Part shown: positions 1 through 7,873 of the stretch, piece by piece | How positions within the stretch are numbered: the first letter of the stretch is position 1 | Layout: each line of letters begins with the position of its first letter | Source of the DNA: Anaerolineae bacterium | Lineage (GTDB): Bacteria > Chloroflexota > Anaerolineae > Anaerolineales > UBA4823 | Assembly (NCBI GenBank): GCA_030622805.1 | Contig: JAUXFR010000006.1 | Span: 1 to 13,733, forward strand | Direction: 5' to 3' | DNA: 13,733 bases | Made by a program: the position numbers and the translations under genes | Notes under the pieces: generated by a model | The model's input: the letters and a program-made list of their open reading frames with translations, nothing else | The model's database searches: none | What the model was told of the DNA's origin: nothing

Positions 1-72
1 ATCCTTCTACCACTCACCACGGGACTGCCACCCCCGTGACATACCCTCAAATCATTTTTCTGGAGTAATAAC

Positions 73-351
73 TTGGCAAATATAAAATCGCAAATAAAAC
101 GTAATAAGCAGAACGAAAAAAGGCGCATTCGTAATCGTGTATACCGTGGTCGGGCGCGCACATATATAAAGAACGCCCGTCTGGAGATCGAGGAAGGCAA
201 CGCGGATGAAGCACGCAAGGCAACGCTGATGGCTATCAGCGCCCTGGATAAAGCAACCCAAAAAGGTGTTATCCACAGGAACAATGCTGCCAGACGTAAG
301 AGCCGTTTAATGAAGCATCTTGCTGCACTTGATAAAAAGACCGCTGATTAA
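73..351 (+). CDS. rpsT: 30S ribosomal protein S20
   Basis: Ribosomal protein S20 is a primary binder of 16S rRNA in the small subunit. The 92-residue product opens with the family's typical MANIKSQIKRNKQNEKRRIRN stretch, minus its last residue, and is very rich in Lys and Arg. It carries the helical-bundle segments ending in HRNNAARRKSRLMKHL, which is the C-terminal S20 signature, and its length is normal (about 85-95). The start is TTG at 73, preceded by a TGGAG Shine-Dalgarno at 61-65 with 7 bases between; no ATG lies nearby, and MANIKS begins exactly here. A non-ATG start on rpsT is familiar from other bacteria (E. coli uses TTG). The gene is followed 28 bases later by an intrinsic terminator, so it is probably the last or only gene of its transcript. 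Only 72 bases upstream are visible and no convincing promoter was found there. Confidence 0.98.
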   Translation: MANIKSQIKRNKQNEKRRIRNRVYRGRARTYIKNARLEIEEGNADEARKATLMAISALDKATQKGVIHRNNAARRKSRLMKHLAALDKKTAD

Positions 352-379
352 TATCTTCATTGATAATATGAATCCGAAT

Positions 380-407
380 ATGGGAGCAAGTGCAGCTCCC
401 ATTTTTT
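380..407 (+). terminator. Rho-independent terminator of rpsT
   Basis: An 8-bp perfect stem (ATGGGAGC at 380-387 pairing with GCTCCCAT at 395-402) encloses a 7-base loop and runs directly into a T-tract (402-407). This is a textbook intrinsic terminator, 28 bases after the rpsT stop codon. Its T-tract overlaps the -35 box of the candidate argS promoter. Confidence 0.9.
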
Positions 408-435
408 GTTAACCATAGCCATCATCTGTTATAAT
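406..435 (+). promoter_or_regulatory. Candidate sigma-70-type promoter for argS
   Basis: TTGTTA at 406-411 and a perfect TATAAT at 430-435 are separated by 18 bp. Transcription would begin near 442, about 60 bases before the preferred argS start. It sits immediately after the rpsT terminator, where a new promoter is expected. The -10 box is perfect and the -35 box matches the consensus at four of six positions. Confidence 0.65.
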
Positions 436-501
436 TCCATCGCTTAAACAACCTTGCTTCCCACAAAATCGATGCGAGCATCACGGGATTTGGAATCTCT
501 C

Positions 502-2280
502 ATGTTCGAAACTGAACAAAAAATTATAGAGAAAAAAATACAAGATTACTACAGGGATAATTCCCTGCCAGAACTTGACGAATTCAAGTGGGTGCCCGTA
601 CCTTTCAGTGGAGAATGGGGTATATCTACTTCGTTCTTCCAGACAGCCGCTTTGGAAGCTCGCCAGCGTGCCAATATTGAGCAAAAATTACCACCAGTTC
701 CACAACGAGCACAAGAAATTGCTGCTGGTCTGGCAGACTATCTCGGTACGCCTGCTGGATTTTCACGCGTTGAAGCCGTCAAAGGCTATATCAATTTATA
801 TTTTTCGACCGAAGTTTACAGCGCTCGGGTTATCGATCTCGTTTTGGAACGTGGTCAGAGTTTCGGATGCAGCGCACCCAATGACAAATTGGTAATGGTT
901 GAATTTTCTCAGCCCAACACACATAAAGCATTCCATGTCGCACACCTACGCAGTATGATCTATGGCGATGTGCTATGCCGCTTAATGGAATGTGCTGGAT
1001 ATGGTGTCGTGCGCGCGAATTATTATGGCGATATTGGTTTGCATGTGATCAAATGGTTATGGAATTATATAAAATACCACGCAGGTGAACGCCCAACAGA
1101 AGATGCGACACGCTGGATGGGCGACATGTATGCAGAAGCCACTCGTCGATTGGAAGAGAACCCAGATTTGGAAAGCGAAGTGCGCGATATCTATGCCAGG
1201 TGGGATGAAGGCGATCCGGAGGTGGTCGCCCTGTGGCAAGAAACAAGGCAGTGGTCGCTGGATGGTTTCCAGAGTATGTATGACATACTCGATATACACT
1301 TCGACCGGGTTTATTCCAACAGCGAGGCAGAAAAACCTGGCAAGCTTTTCGTCGATGAGCTGATCGAAAATGGCATCGCAGAGGATGAACGACCTGAAGG
1401 ACCGGTGATCGTACGTATTGACGATCAGCTCGGGCTCGAGAAAGAAAAATATCGCGTTCTGGTGATCCTGCGTTCAGATGGAACTGCCCTGTATTCGACG
1501 GAAGATCTGGCTCTGGCAAGGATTAAGTTCAGGGAATATCCACTTGAAAAGTCATTTTATGTCGTGGATGTACGCCAGTCGCTGCACTTCCAGCAGGTAT
1601 TTAAGACCCTCGAGATCGCTGGCTATCCCTGGGCGACGAAATGCAAGCATCTACCTTATGAACTGGTAAACCTGCCGGGAAACGTAGTCATGGCTTCCCG
1701 GGAGGGCACCGTCGTCCTGCTCGAAGATTTGATCAGAGAATCCACAAGCCGGGCGCTGGAGCTTGTCGAACAGAAAAATCCACAATTAGCCAGCGAAAAA
1801 AAAGAAGAGATTGCCAGAGCGGTTGGTATCGGTGCGATAAAATTCCCGCTTCTCTCACGTGAGAGTAAAAAAGTTGTTACTTTCGACTGGGAACAGGCAC
1901 TGGATTTCAACGGACAGGCAGCGCCGTATATCCAATACGCTCATGTACGTGCGAATAGCATTCTCAGCCGATCTATGCAGCCAATACCCGCCCCTCTATT
2001 ACCGCAGCATGTGCTGGAACCATCTGAAGTTGAGTTGATTGATTATCTTTCTCGGATGTCAGCAGAAGTTGTACGAGCTTCAGAAGAATTTAAACCATTG
2101 ATAATTACCAATCTGGCATACAACACTGCGCGCGTTTTCAATGAATTTTACATGAATTGCCCTGTCCTGAAGGCAGAACCACATATTCGTGATTTTCGCC
2201 TTCGATTGGTCGCAGCAACAAAACAGGTACTTGCGAACGAGCTTGACCTGCTCGGAATTTCTGCACCCGAAATAATGTGA
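502..2280 (+). CDS. argS: Arginyl-tRNA synthetase
   Basis: A cytosolic class I aminoacyl-tRNA synthetase that charges tRNA-Arg with arginine using ATP. Numbering from ATG 502 (592 aa, normal length), the protein has an N-terminal Arg-tRNA-synthetase domain (about 1-90) and a Rossmann catalytic domain. The HIGH-type motif is H145-V-A-H148 within PNTHKAFHVAHLRS, and a degenerate KMSKS loop is M397-A-S-R-E-G402, followed by TVVLLEDLI. The DALR anticodon-binding domain begins around PYIQYAHVRANS (475-486) and ends in the typical ELDLLGI segment. In-frame starts also exist at TTG 454 and ATG 472. ATG 502 is preferred because MFETEQ.IIEKKI is where family members usually begin and a weak GGA lies about 8 bases upstream. 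The glycine normally third in HIGH is alanine here. Its own promoter is at 406-435. Confidence 0.97.
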   Translation: MFETEQKIIEKKIQDYYRDNSLPELDEFKWVPVPFSGEWGISTSFFQTAALEARQRANIEQKLPPVPQRAQEIAAGLADYLGTPAGFSRVEAVKGYINLYFSTEVYSARVIDLVLERGQSFGCSAPNDKLVMVEFSQPNTHKAFHVAHLRSMIYGDVLCRLMECAGYGVVRANYYGDIGLHVIKWLWNYIKYHAGERPTEDATRWMGDMYAEATRRLEENPDLESEVRDIYARWDEGDPEVVALWQETRQWSLDGFQSMYDILDIHFDRVYSNSEAEKPGKLFVDELIENGIAEDERPEGPVIVRIDDQLGLEKEKYRVLVILRSDGTALYSTEDLALARIKFREYPLEKSFYVVDVRQSLHFQQVFKTLEIAGYPWATKCKHLPYELVNLPGNVVMASREGTVVLLEDLIRESTSRALELVEQKNPQLASEKKEEIARAVGIGAIKFPLLSRESKKVVTFDWEQALDFNGQAAPYIQYAHVRANSILSRSMQPIPAPLLPQHVLEPSEVELIDYLSRMSAEVVRASEEFKPLIITNLAYNTARVFNEFYMNCPVLKAEPHIRDFRLRLVAATKQVLANELDLLGISAPEIM

Positions 2281-2385
2281 TCCAGAGGAGAAGGTATAAA
2301 GAGAAAAGGCTATTCACACAATAACACATGTGCCTGCTCTCATTCCTCTTTATTTTCTGATAATTCTAACAAGAAGGAGCTTATA

Positions 2386-3714
2386 TTGAACATGTCACCG
2401 ATCCGAATAATCATCATGGGCGCAGCAGGACGCGATTTCCATAACTTCAACGTGTATTTCAGGGACAATTCGGAATATCAAGTGGTCGCCTTCACAGCGA
2501 CACAGATACCTGATATTGAAGGGAGGACGTACCCAGCTGAACTGGCTGGAAAGCTGTATCCGAATGGGATTCCCATCTATCACGAATCCGATCTCGAAAA
2601 CCTGATTTTGGAACATCAAATCGACCAGGTAATCTTCGCCTACAGTGATGTACCCCACAATTATGTCATGTACAAAGCCTCGCTCGTGCTCGCAGCAGGG
2701 GCAGACTTTCGCCTGATGGGTGTAAGAGTAACCCAGATCAAATCTTCCAAACCAGTCATAGCTGTCTGCGCAGTACGAACCGGTTCTGGTAAAAGTCAAA
2801 CATCACGTCGTGTGTCAAAAATATTGAGAAATCTTGGTTACCGGGTTGCAGCCGTACGACACCCGATGCCCTACGGAGACCTGGTTAAACAGACTGTTCA
2901 GCGCTTTGCGACCTATGAAGACCTGGAGATACACAATTGCACAATCGAAGAGCGCGAAGAGTATGAACCGCATATTGAAAACGGTGTGATCGTTTATGCA
3001 GGAGTCGATTACGAGCAGATCCTGCGCCAGGCAGAGAAGGAAGTAGACATTGTGTTGTGGGATGGTGGCAATAACGATCTCTCATTTTACGTATCCGATT
3101 TGCTGATCGTTGTTGCAGACCCACACCGCCCCGGTCACGAGTTGACATACTATCCTGGTGAAACGAATTCTCGCCTGGCAGATGTTATTGTGATCAATAA
3201 AGTAGATACTGCTGCACCTGAAAATGTGATTACGGTCCGGGAAAACATTCGCCAGGAGAATCCCGATGCTATTTTCATCGAGGCTGCTTCGCCGCTTTTC
3301 GTTGACGATCCGGCTGCCATCCAGGGTAAACGTGTGCTTGTAATCGAGGATGGTCCAACTCTCACCCATGGAGAGATGGCGTATGGCGCCGGCTGGGTTG
3401 CTGCTTGTCGCTTTGGCGCAGCCGAAATCATCGATCCACGCCCTTATGCCGTAGGCTCGATATTGGATACCTATGCGAAATATCCGACTACTGGAAAAGT
3501 GCTGCCGGCAATGGGCTATGGGCAGCAGCAAATCAAAGAACTTGGAGAGACCATCAACAGCGCTGATGTTGATCTGGTGATCATCGGGACTCCGATTGAT
3601 CTGACGCGTATCGTCAAGATTGACAAACCCACGCAGCGAGTTCGCTACGAACTCCAGGAGATCGGTCAGCCAACTCTTGAAGACATTATCCGGGAAAAAT
3701 TTGGCGCGAAATAA
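2386..3714 (+). CDS. Cyclic 2,3-diphosphoglycerate synthetase-like P-loop GTPase (COG2403-type)
   Basis: The protein (442 aa) resembles the cPGS family, founded on the archaeal enzyme that closes 2,3-diphosphoglycerate into its cyclic form, and close in length to it (about 460). An N-terminal Rossmann-like part (1-120, opening IRIIIMGAAGRDFHNFN) is followed by a P-loop, R131-TGSGKS-QTSR. An aspartate-containing strand VLWDGGNND (D226) and the guanine-specificity motif N271-K-V-D274 come next. The start is TTG 2386, with AAGGAG at 2374-2379 six bases upstream; ATG 2392 is in frame but 12 bases from it. The gap after argS is 105 bp and no strong promoter was found in it. The methyltransferase gene follows after 3 bp. 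Bacterial homologues have no firmly known substrate, so cyclic diphosphoglycerate synthesis here is only a family-based possibility. Confidence 0.85.
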   Translation: MNMSPIRIIIMGAAGRDFHNFNVYFRDNSEYQVVAFTATQIPDIEGRTYPAELAGKLYPNGIPIYHESDLENLILEHQIDQVIFAYSDVPHNYVMYKASLVLAAGADFRLMGVRVTQIKSSKPVIAVCAVRTGSGKSQTSRRVSKILRNLGYRVAAVRHPMPYGDLVKQTVQRFATYEDLEIHNCTIEEREEYEPHIENGVIVYAGVDYEQILRQAEKEVDIVLWDGGNNDLSFYVSDLLIVVADPHRPGHELTYYPGETNSRLADVIVINKVDTAAPENVITVRENIRQENPDAIFIEAASPLFVDDPAAIQGKRVLVIEDGPTLTHGEMAYGAGWVAACRFGAAEIIDPRPYAVGSILDTYAKYPTTGKVLPAMGYGQQQIKELGETINSADVDLVIIGTPIDLTRIVKIDKPTQRVRYELQEIGQPTLEDIIREKFGAK

Positions 3715-3717
3715 TCC

Positions 3718-4989
3718 ATGCCTTCGCTAGACTGGTCGTCGAAATCTTCACATATTCCTATCCAATCTTCTCTGGAGCTGGACAGCGTTATTTACCCGAA
3801 CGGTCAGGGATACGATACCGCCCACAGGACTGGATTCCCACCTGATCAACTGATATTGGGCGACAATCTGGCAGTTATGTCCGCTTTATTACAAGAGTAC
3901 GAAGGGCGGATCGACCTGATCTACGCAGATCCGCCTTTCTTCACAAACCGGCGATACAAAGCAAGAATTGGCAGGGGAGAAGATTCTCGCAAACCGGAGC
4001 AGTGGAAGCTGGCTGAGGGATACCCGGATCACTGGTCAGACATCGAGGCATACCTGGATATGCTGTATCCAAGGCTAAACTTGATGTATCGGCTTCTCTC
4101 TCCTTCTGGAACCCTTTATCTCCACCTGGATTGGCATGCAAATTCATACGCACGTTTGCTTATGGACGAAATATTCGGTGCTGACCGTTTACTCAACGAA
4201 ATTATTTGGGTTTACCATGGTCCATCGCCAATCCGAAGCGCATTCAATCGCAAACATGACTCCATCTTATCTTATACGAAAAGCAAAGAATATACATTTA
4301 ATGTAGACGATGTCCGCCAGCCCTACGATCCAAAAACAATAAAGACTTTCGCTTCTTCATCCAAAGCTGGGTTCGGTAAAGTACCCAACCTGGAACGCGG
4401 GAAAGTACCGGAGGATTGGTGGTATTTTCCAGTCGTCGCGCGTTTGCACAATGAGCGCACTGGATACCCCACTCAAAAACCGGAAGCATTGATGGAACGC
4501 ATTATCCTTGCTTCATCGAACGAGGGTGATATTGTGGCTGATTTTTTCTGTGGATCGGGCACAACACCCGCTGTTGCCGCTAAATTAGGTCGCACTTATA
4601 TTGCCACCGACGCATCCTGGCGTGCTGTCCACACAACCCGCGCGCGCCTTATTCGATACAATTCACCGCCATTTCGCATGCTTCATGAAGGAAGAACACC
4701 TTACCCACTCACCCACTTCCCCACCAATGCACGACCTTATCCATTTCAGCTGTCCAAAGAAAGTATCAAACTCAGTAATCAGGCTATAGATTCGCTTGAC
4801 TACTGGGAGGTGGATCCCGCCTGGAACGAGAAGATATTCCTGAGCAGCGCCCAGGCCCTCCTTCCGCTTAAAAAAGGAAGCATCCCATTAGAATTGGATC
4901 TGCCAGTCAGGTCAGATCAGAAGACAATATGCGCTCGTTCGGTCAACCTCCAAGGTGAACAAACCCAGTTTCTTTTAGCGTCTGACTGA
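3718..4989 (+). CDS. Site-specific DNA methyltransferase, N4/N6 type, beta-class (orphan)
   Basis: The protein transfers a methyl group from S-adenosylmethionine to the exocyclic amino group of adenine or cytosine in a specific DNA site. Catalytic motif IV is D71-P-P-F74 (in DLIYADPPFFTN) and comes first. The SAM-binding motif I, D275-F-F-C-G-S-G-T-T283, lies near the C-terminus, preceded by motif X-like YPTQKPEALMERI. This IV-before-I order is that of beta-class enzymes such as type III Mod subunits. The likely target-recognition part is about 130-235, short for the family. A tail of about 110 residues (310-423) contains YWEVDPAWNEKIF. The start is ATG 3718, three bases after the preceding stop, with no good Shine-Dalgarno, which suggests translational coupling. 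No restriction endonuclease gene is adjacent, so it looks solitary. The target sequence cannot be read from this. Confidence 0.9.
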   Translation: MPSLDWSSKSSHIPIQSSLELDSVIYPNGQGYDTAHRTGFPPDQLILGDNLAVMSALLQEYEGRIDLIYADPPFFTNRRYKARIGRGEDSRKPEQWKLAEGYPDHWSDIEAYLDMLYPRLNLMYRLLSPSGTLYLHLDWHANSYARLLMDEIFGADRLLNEIIWVYHGPSPIRSAFNRKHDSILSYTKSKEYTFNVDDVRQPYDPKTIKTFASSSKAGFGKVPNLERGKVPEDWWYFPVVARLHNERTGYPTQKPEALMERIILASSNEGDIVADFFCGSGTTPAVAAKLGRTYIATDASWRAVHTTRARLIRYNSPPFRMLHEGRTPYPLTHFPTNARPYPFQLSKESIKLSNQAIDSLDYWEVDPAWNEKIFLSSAQALLPLKKGSIPLELDLPVRSDQKTICARSVNLQGEQTQFLLASD

Positions 4990-5873
4990 TGTCGCACAAT
5001 CACAACCACAACACAACTCGAAACATCCGAACCGCGTTTCTGCTCAATCTCTCATTCGCTTTGTTGGAGATCTTCGGGGGTATCTGGACCAACAGTCTGG
5101 CGATTTTATCGGATGCGATCCACGACCTGGGAGATAGTTTCTCCCTCGGTCTGGCCTGGTACCTGGAGAAGTACTCCGAAAAGGGACGCGACAGCACTTT
5201 TACTTATGGTTATCGGCGCTTCTCACTGCTCGGCGCCTTGATCAATACAATCGTCCTGATTGTAGGCTCGATCTTTATCCTGGTTAATGCCATACCTCGA
5301 TTGTTGAACCCCGAACCGACAAACGCCCAGGGGATGATTATCTTTGCCCTCGTAGGAATCGCAATCAATGGATTGGCGGTGCTTAGATTACGCAGTTCCA
5401 AATCGATGAATGCTCGTGTGGTTGCACTCCATCTAATCGAGGACGTTTTCGGTTGGGTAGCTGTATTAATCATGAGTATTATTCTGCTCTTCACCGACTA
5501 CTACATACTCGACCCAATCCTATCTATCCTTTTTACAGGATTCATCCTGTATAACGTAGTGAAAAATCTCCGCAAAACACTATCTCTATTTCTTCAAGCA
5601 GCACCTGAGACCATGGATATCCACCAGATAGAACAGCAACTTCTATCTCTGGAGCAGGTTCAATCCACACACCACACCCACATCTGGTCCCTGGACGGCG
5701 AACACCACGTACTGTCAACTCACGTTGTTCTCGCAGATGATGTCTCTAAAAATGACCTGCTTTGTGTGCGTGAAGAGATAAAGTTCAAACTCAAGCAATT
5801 TGACCTCTCCCACTCCACCATCGAGATCGAGTTCGGGGAAGATGACTGTATGATGATAGATGAATTGGCATAA
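4989..5873 (+). CDS. Cation diffusion facilitator (CDF) family metal transporter, CzcD/ZitB-like
   Basis: An inner-membrane proton-coupled exporter of divalent metal, probably Zn2+. The 294 residues carry six predicted membrane segments between about 15 and 200, then a cytoplasmic dimerisation domain (about 205-294). The family metal site is visible as two HxxxD motifs: H45-DLG-D49 after D42 in the second helix, and H148-LIE-D152 in the fifth. HxxxD in both helices is the pattern of Zn-type CDF members. The N-terminus begins with a short His/Asn run, and the tail has a further His cluster (HHTHIW, EHHV). The ATG overlaps the methyltransferase TGA by one base (TGATG at 4987-4991), so translation is probably coupled to it. 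No metal-sensing regulator is adjacent. Confidence 0.93.
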   Translation: MSHNHNHNTTRNIRTAFLLNLSFALLEIFGGIWTNSLAILSDAIHDLGDSFSLGLAWYLEKYSEKGRDSTFTYGYRRFSLLGALINTIVLIVGSIFILVNAIPRLLNPEPTNAQGMIIFALVGIAINGLAVLRLRSSKSMNARVVALHLIEDVFGWVAVLIMSIILLFTDYYILDPILSILFTGFILYNVVKNLRKTLSLFLQAAPETMDIHQIEQQLLSLEQVQSTHHTHIWSLDGEHHVLSTHVVLADDVSKNDLLCVREEIKFKLKQFDLSHSTIEIEFGEDDCMMIDELA

Positions 5874-5898
5874 ACTTCGAAATAGGTAGTTATCCATT

Positions 5899-7821
5899 AT
5901 GAAACTCTTTGTACCTGGACGTATCTGTTTATTTGGAGAACACAGCGATTGGGCCGGCGGCTACCGGCGCATAAACATCGATATTGAAAACGGTTACACC
6001 CTGATCACCGGGACCAACCAGGGGATATACGCCGAAGTTGAACAACATCCCACTTCACTTGTGCTGACATCAACTACAACAGACGGCGAACAGCTCGGTC
6101 CTGTTGAGATTCCCATGCAGCAAGAACAACTTTTAGAGGTTGCGCAGAATGGGGGATATTGGAGCTACATCGCTGGTGTAGCCTACCAGGTGCTGACCCA
6201 TTACCACGTGCGCGGTTTGGTGATCAATAACTATAAGACCGACCTACCCATCCAGAAGGGTCTTTCATCCAGTGCGGCGATATGTGTCCTGACCGCACGT
6301 GCCTTCAACCGTATATACGATTTAAAATTGACCATTCGTGGTGAGATGGAGCTCGCATATATGGGTGAAATCACGACGCCATCCCGCTGTGGTCGAATGG
6401 ATCAAGGTTGCGCCTTCGGTAATCGACCTGTGTTGATGACGTTCGACGGCGACAGGTTGGATACGCAGGAATTACAGGTGAGCGATGACCTGCATCTGGT
6501 CATCGTTGATCTGCAGTCCAAAAAAGACACCATGGAAATCCTCAATCGACTGAACCGCTGCTACCCAATCGCAGAGAATGACATAGAACGCGGCGTTCAG
6601 GAGCTGTTGGGACCAATCAACAAACGTATTGTGCATCAAGCGATCCAGTTCTTAAAGGAAAGTGATGCCGAACGCCTGGGCAATCTGATGGTTGAAGCCC
6701 AGACCTTTTTCGACCACTATGCAACTCCCGCCTGTCCGGAGGAGCTGACTGCGCCGGTACTGCATAAGGTACTTGATTATGAGCCCTTGACCCCGCATAT
6801 CTGGGGCGGCAAAGGAATCGGTTCTCAGGGAGATGGCACAGCTCAGATCATCGCAAAATCACAGGAAGACCAGCAAGCTGTTATTGAAATCCTGAACCGT
6901 GATCTGAGTTTACCCGCTTTATCGCTCAACATCCGTCAGGGACAGAAAGTAAGAAAAGCCTTAATACCAGCAGCGGGTTTCGGAACACGGCTGTTCCCCG
7001 CATCAAAGGCAACCAAAAAAGAGCTCTTCCCAATCATTGACCAGGATGGAATCGCAAAACCTGCGATTCTGCTGATCGTTGAAGAAGCCCTGGAAGCTGG
7101 AATCGAAGAGGTGCTAATCATCGTCCAGGAAGAGGATCTGGATGAATTTCAGTCCTTCTTCAACAGCCAGGTTTCAATAGAGAATTTCAACAAACTATCC
7201 AACAGGTTTCAGGCGTACGCCAGGCGCATACTTGAGATCGGTCGCAGCGTTAGCTTCATCATACAAACTGCGCAGGAAGGCTTCGGGCATGCCGTATACT
7301 CCGCACATGAAGCCATAGGCGACGAACCGTTCCTGCTTATGCTTGGCGACCATCTTTATCGCTCAGAAGGAGGGCAGTCCTGCGCCCGTCAGTTGATGGA
7401 AACCTATCACAAGCACCGAATCAGCGTGCTGGGATTGAGGCGTACACCAGAAGATGAAATCGCAAATTTTGGCACAATCGCCGGCGTCTGGCTTGAGGAA
7501 GGGCAACTCCTGAATGTTACGGAATTCGCCGAAAAACCCAACCTGGACTACGCACGACATAACCTGCGCGTTCCCAACCTGGCTGAAGATGAGTACCTGA
7601 CGGTATTCGGTCAATACATCATCAGACCTAAGATCTTCGATTACCTGGAAGAGAATATTCGTAATAATGTTCGAGAGCGCGGTGAATTCCAGCTCACATC
7701 CTCATTGGATCGCCTGCGTCAGGAAGATGGCTTTTTAGGAATGGTTATGGAAGGTCGTCGTTTTGATATCGGTCTTCCTCATCACTATCTGGAAACTCTC
7801 CAGACTTATAGCAAATCGTGA
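5899..7821 (+). CDS. Bifunctional GHMP sugar kinase / UTP-sugar-1-phosphate uridylyltransferase fusion
   Basis: Two enzymes lie in one 640-residue chain. Residues 1-345 form a galactokinase-type GHMP kinase: substrate motif G7-RICLFGEHSDWAGG (R8, E14, H15, D17 match galactokinase sugar-binding positions), ATP motif P117-IQKGLSSSAA127, SRCGRMDQ with probable catalytic D168, and motif 3 G308-SQGDGT314. Residues 351-640 form a GalU-like nucleotidyltransferase: A358-AGFGTRLFPASK, KKELFPI, GFGHAVYSAHEAIGDEPF, LLMLGDH, EFAEKP, GEFQLT and FDIGLPHHYL. Expected chemistry is sugar + ATP to sugar-1-phosphate, then + UTP to UDP-sugar. The sugar is unknown (galactose, a uronic acid or a pentose are candidates), and the nucleotide is inferred from GalU resemblance. 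Both halves retain their key motifs and the junction is short and clean. The gap to the CDF gene is 25 bp, with a weak AGGT before ATG. The order is opposite to Bacteroides Fkp. Confidence 0.87.
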   Translation: MKLFVPGRICLFGEHSDWAGGYRRINIDIENGYTLITGTNQGIYAEVEQHPTSLVLTSTTTDGEQLGPVEIPMQQEQLLEVAQNGGYWSYIAGVAYQVLTHYHVRGLVINNYKTDLPIQKGLSSSAAICVLTARAFNRIYDLKLTIRGEMELAYMGEITTPSRCGRMDQGCAFGNRPVLMTFDGDRLDTQELQVSDDLHLVIVDLQSKKDTMEILNRLNRCYPIAENDIERGVQELLGPINKRIVHQAIQFLKESDAERLGNLMVEAQTFFDHYATPACPEELTAPVLHKVLDYEPLTPHIWGGKGIGSQGDGTAQIIAKSQEDQQAVIEILNRDLSLPALSLNIRQGQKVRKALIPAAGFGTRLFPASKATKKELFPIIDQDGIAKPAILLIVEEALEAGIEEVLIIVQEEDLDEFQSFFNSQVSIENFNKLSNRFQAYARRILEIGRSVSFIIQTAQEGFGHAVYSAHEAIGDEPFLLMLGDHLYRSEGGQSCARQLMETYHKHRISVLGLRRTPEDEIANFGTIAGVWLEEGQLLNVTEFAEKPNLDYARHNLRVPNLAEDEYLTVFGQYIIRPKIFDYLEENIRNNVRERGEFQLTSSLDRLRQEDGFLGMVMEGRRFDIGLPHHYLETLQTYSKS

Positions 7822-7873
7822 TCCAGGATTTTTCTCCCCTGATCATAGCGCTCATCTATGAACTTCTTCTGAC

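Noticed and set aside
18..38. Hairpin CACGGG / CCCGTG with a 9-base loop upstream of rpsT
   Set aside because: Only 6 bp, not followed directly by a T-tract, and the upstream gene is outside the window. It could be a terminator remnant or an S20 leader element, but nothing supports either.
1049..1519. 156-residue minus-strand open frame inside argS
   Set aside because: Lies wholly within argS, has no recognisable family and shows the composition expected of an antisense shadow frame.
2296..2353. ATAAAGAG / CTCTTTAT inverted repeat in the argS to cPGS-like intergenic region
   Set aside because: Arms of 8 bp separated by 42 bases in AT-rich DNA; too distant and low in complexity to call a structure or operator.
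2359..2364. GATAAT as a -10 box for the cPGS-like gene
   Set aside because: No acceptable -35 box at 16-18 bp upstream.
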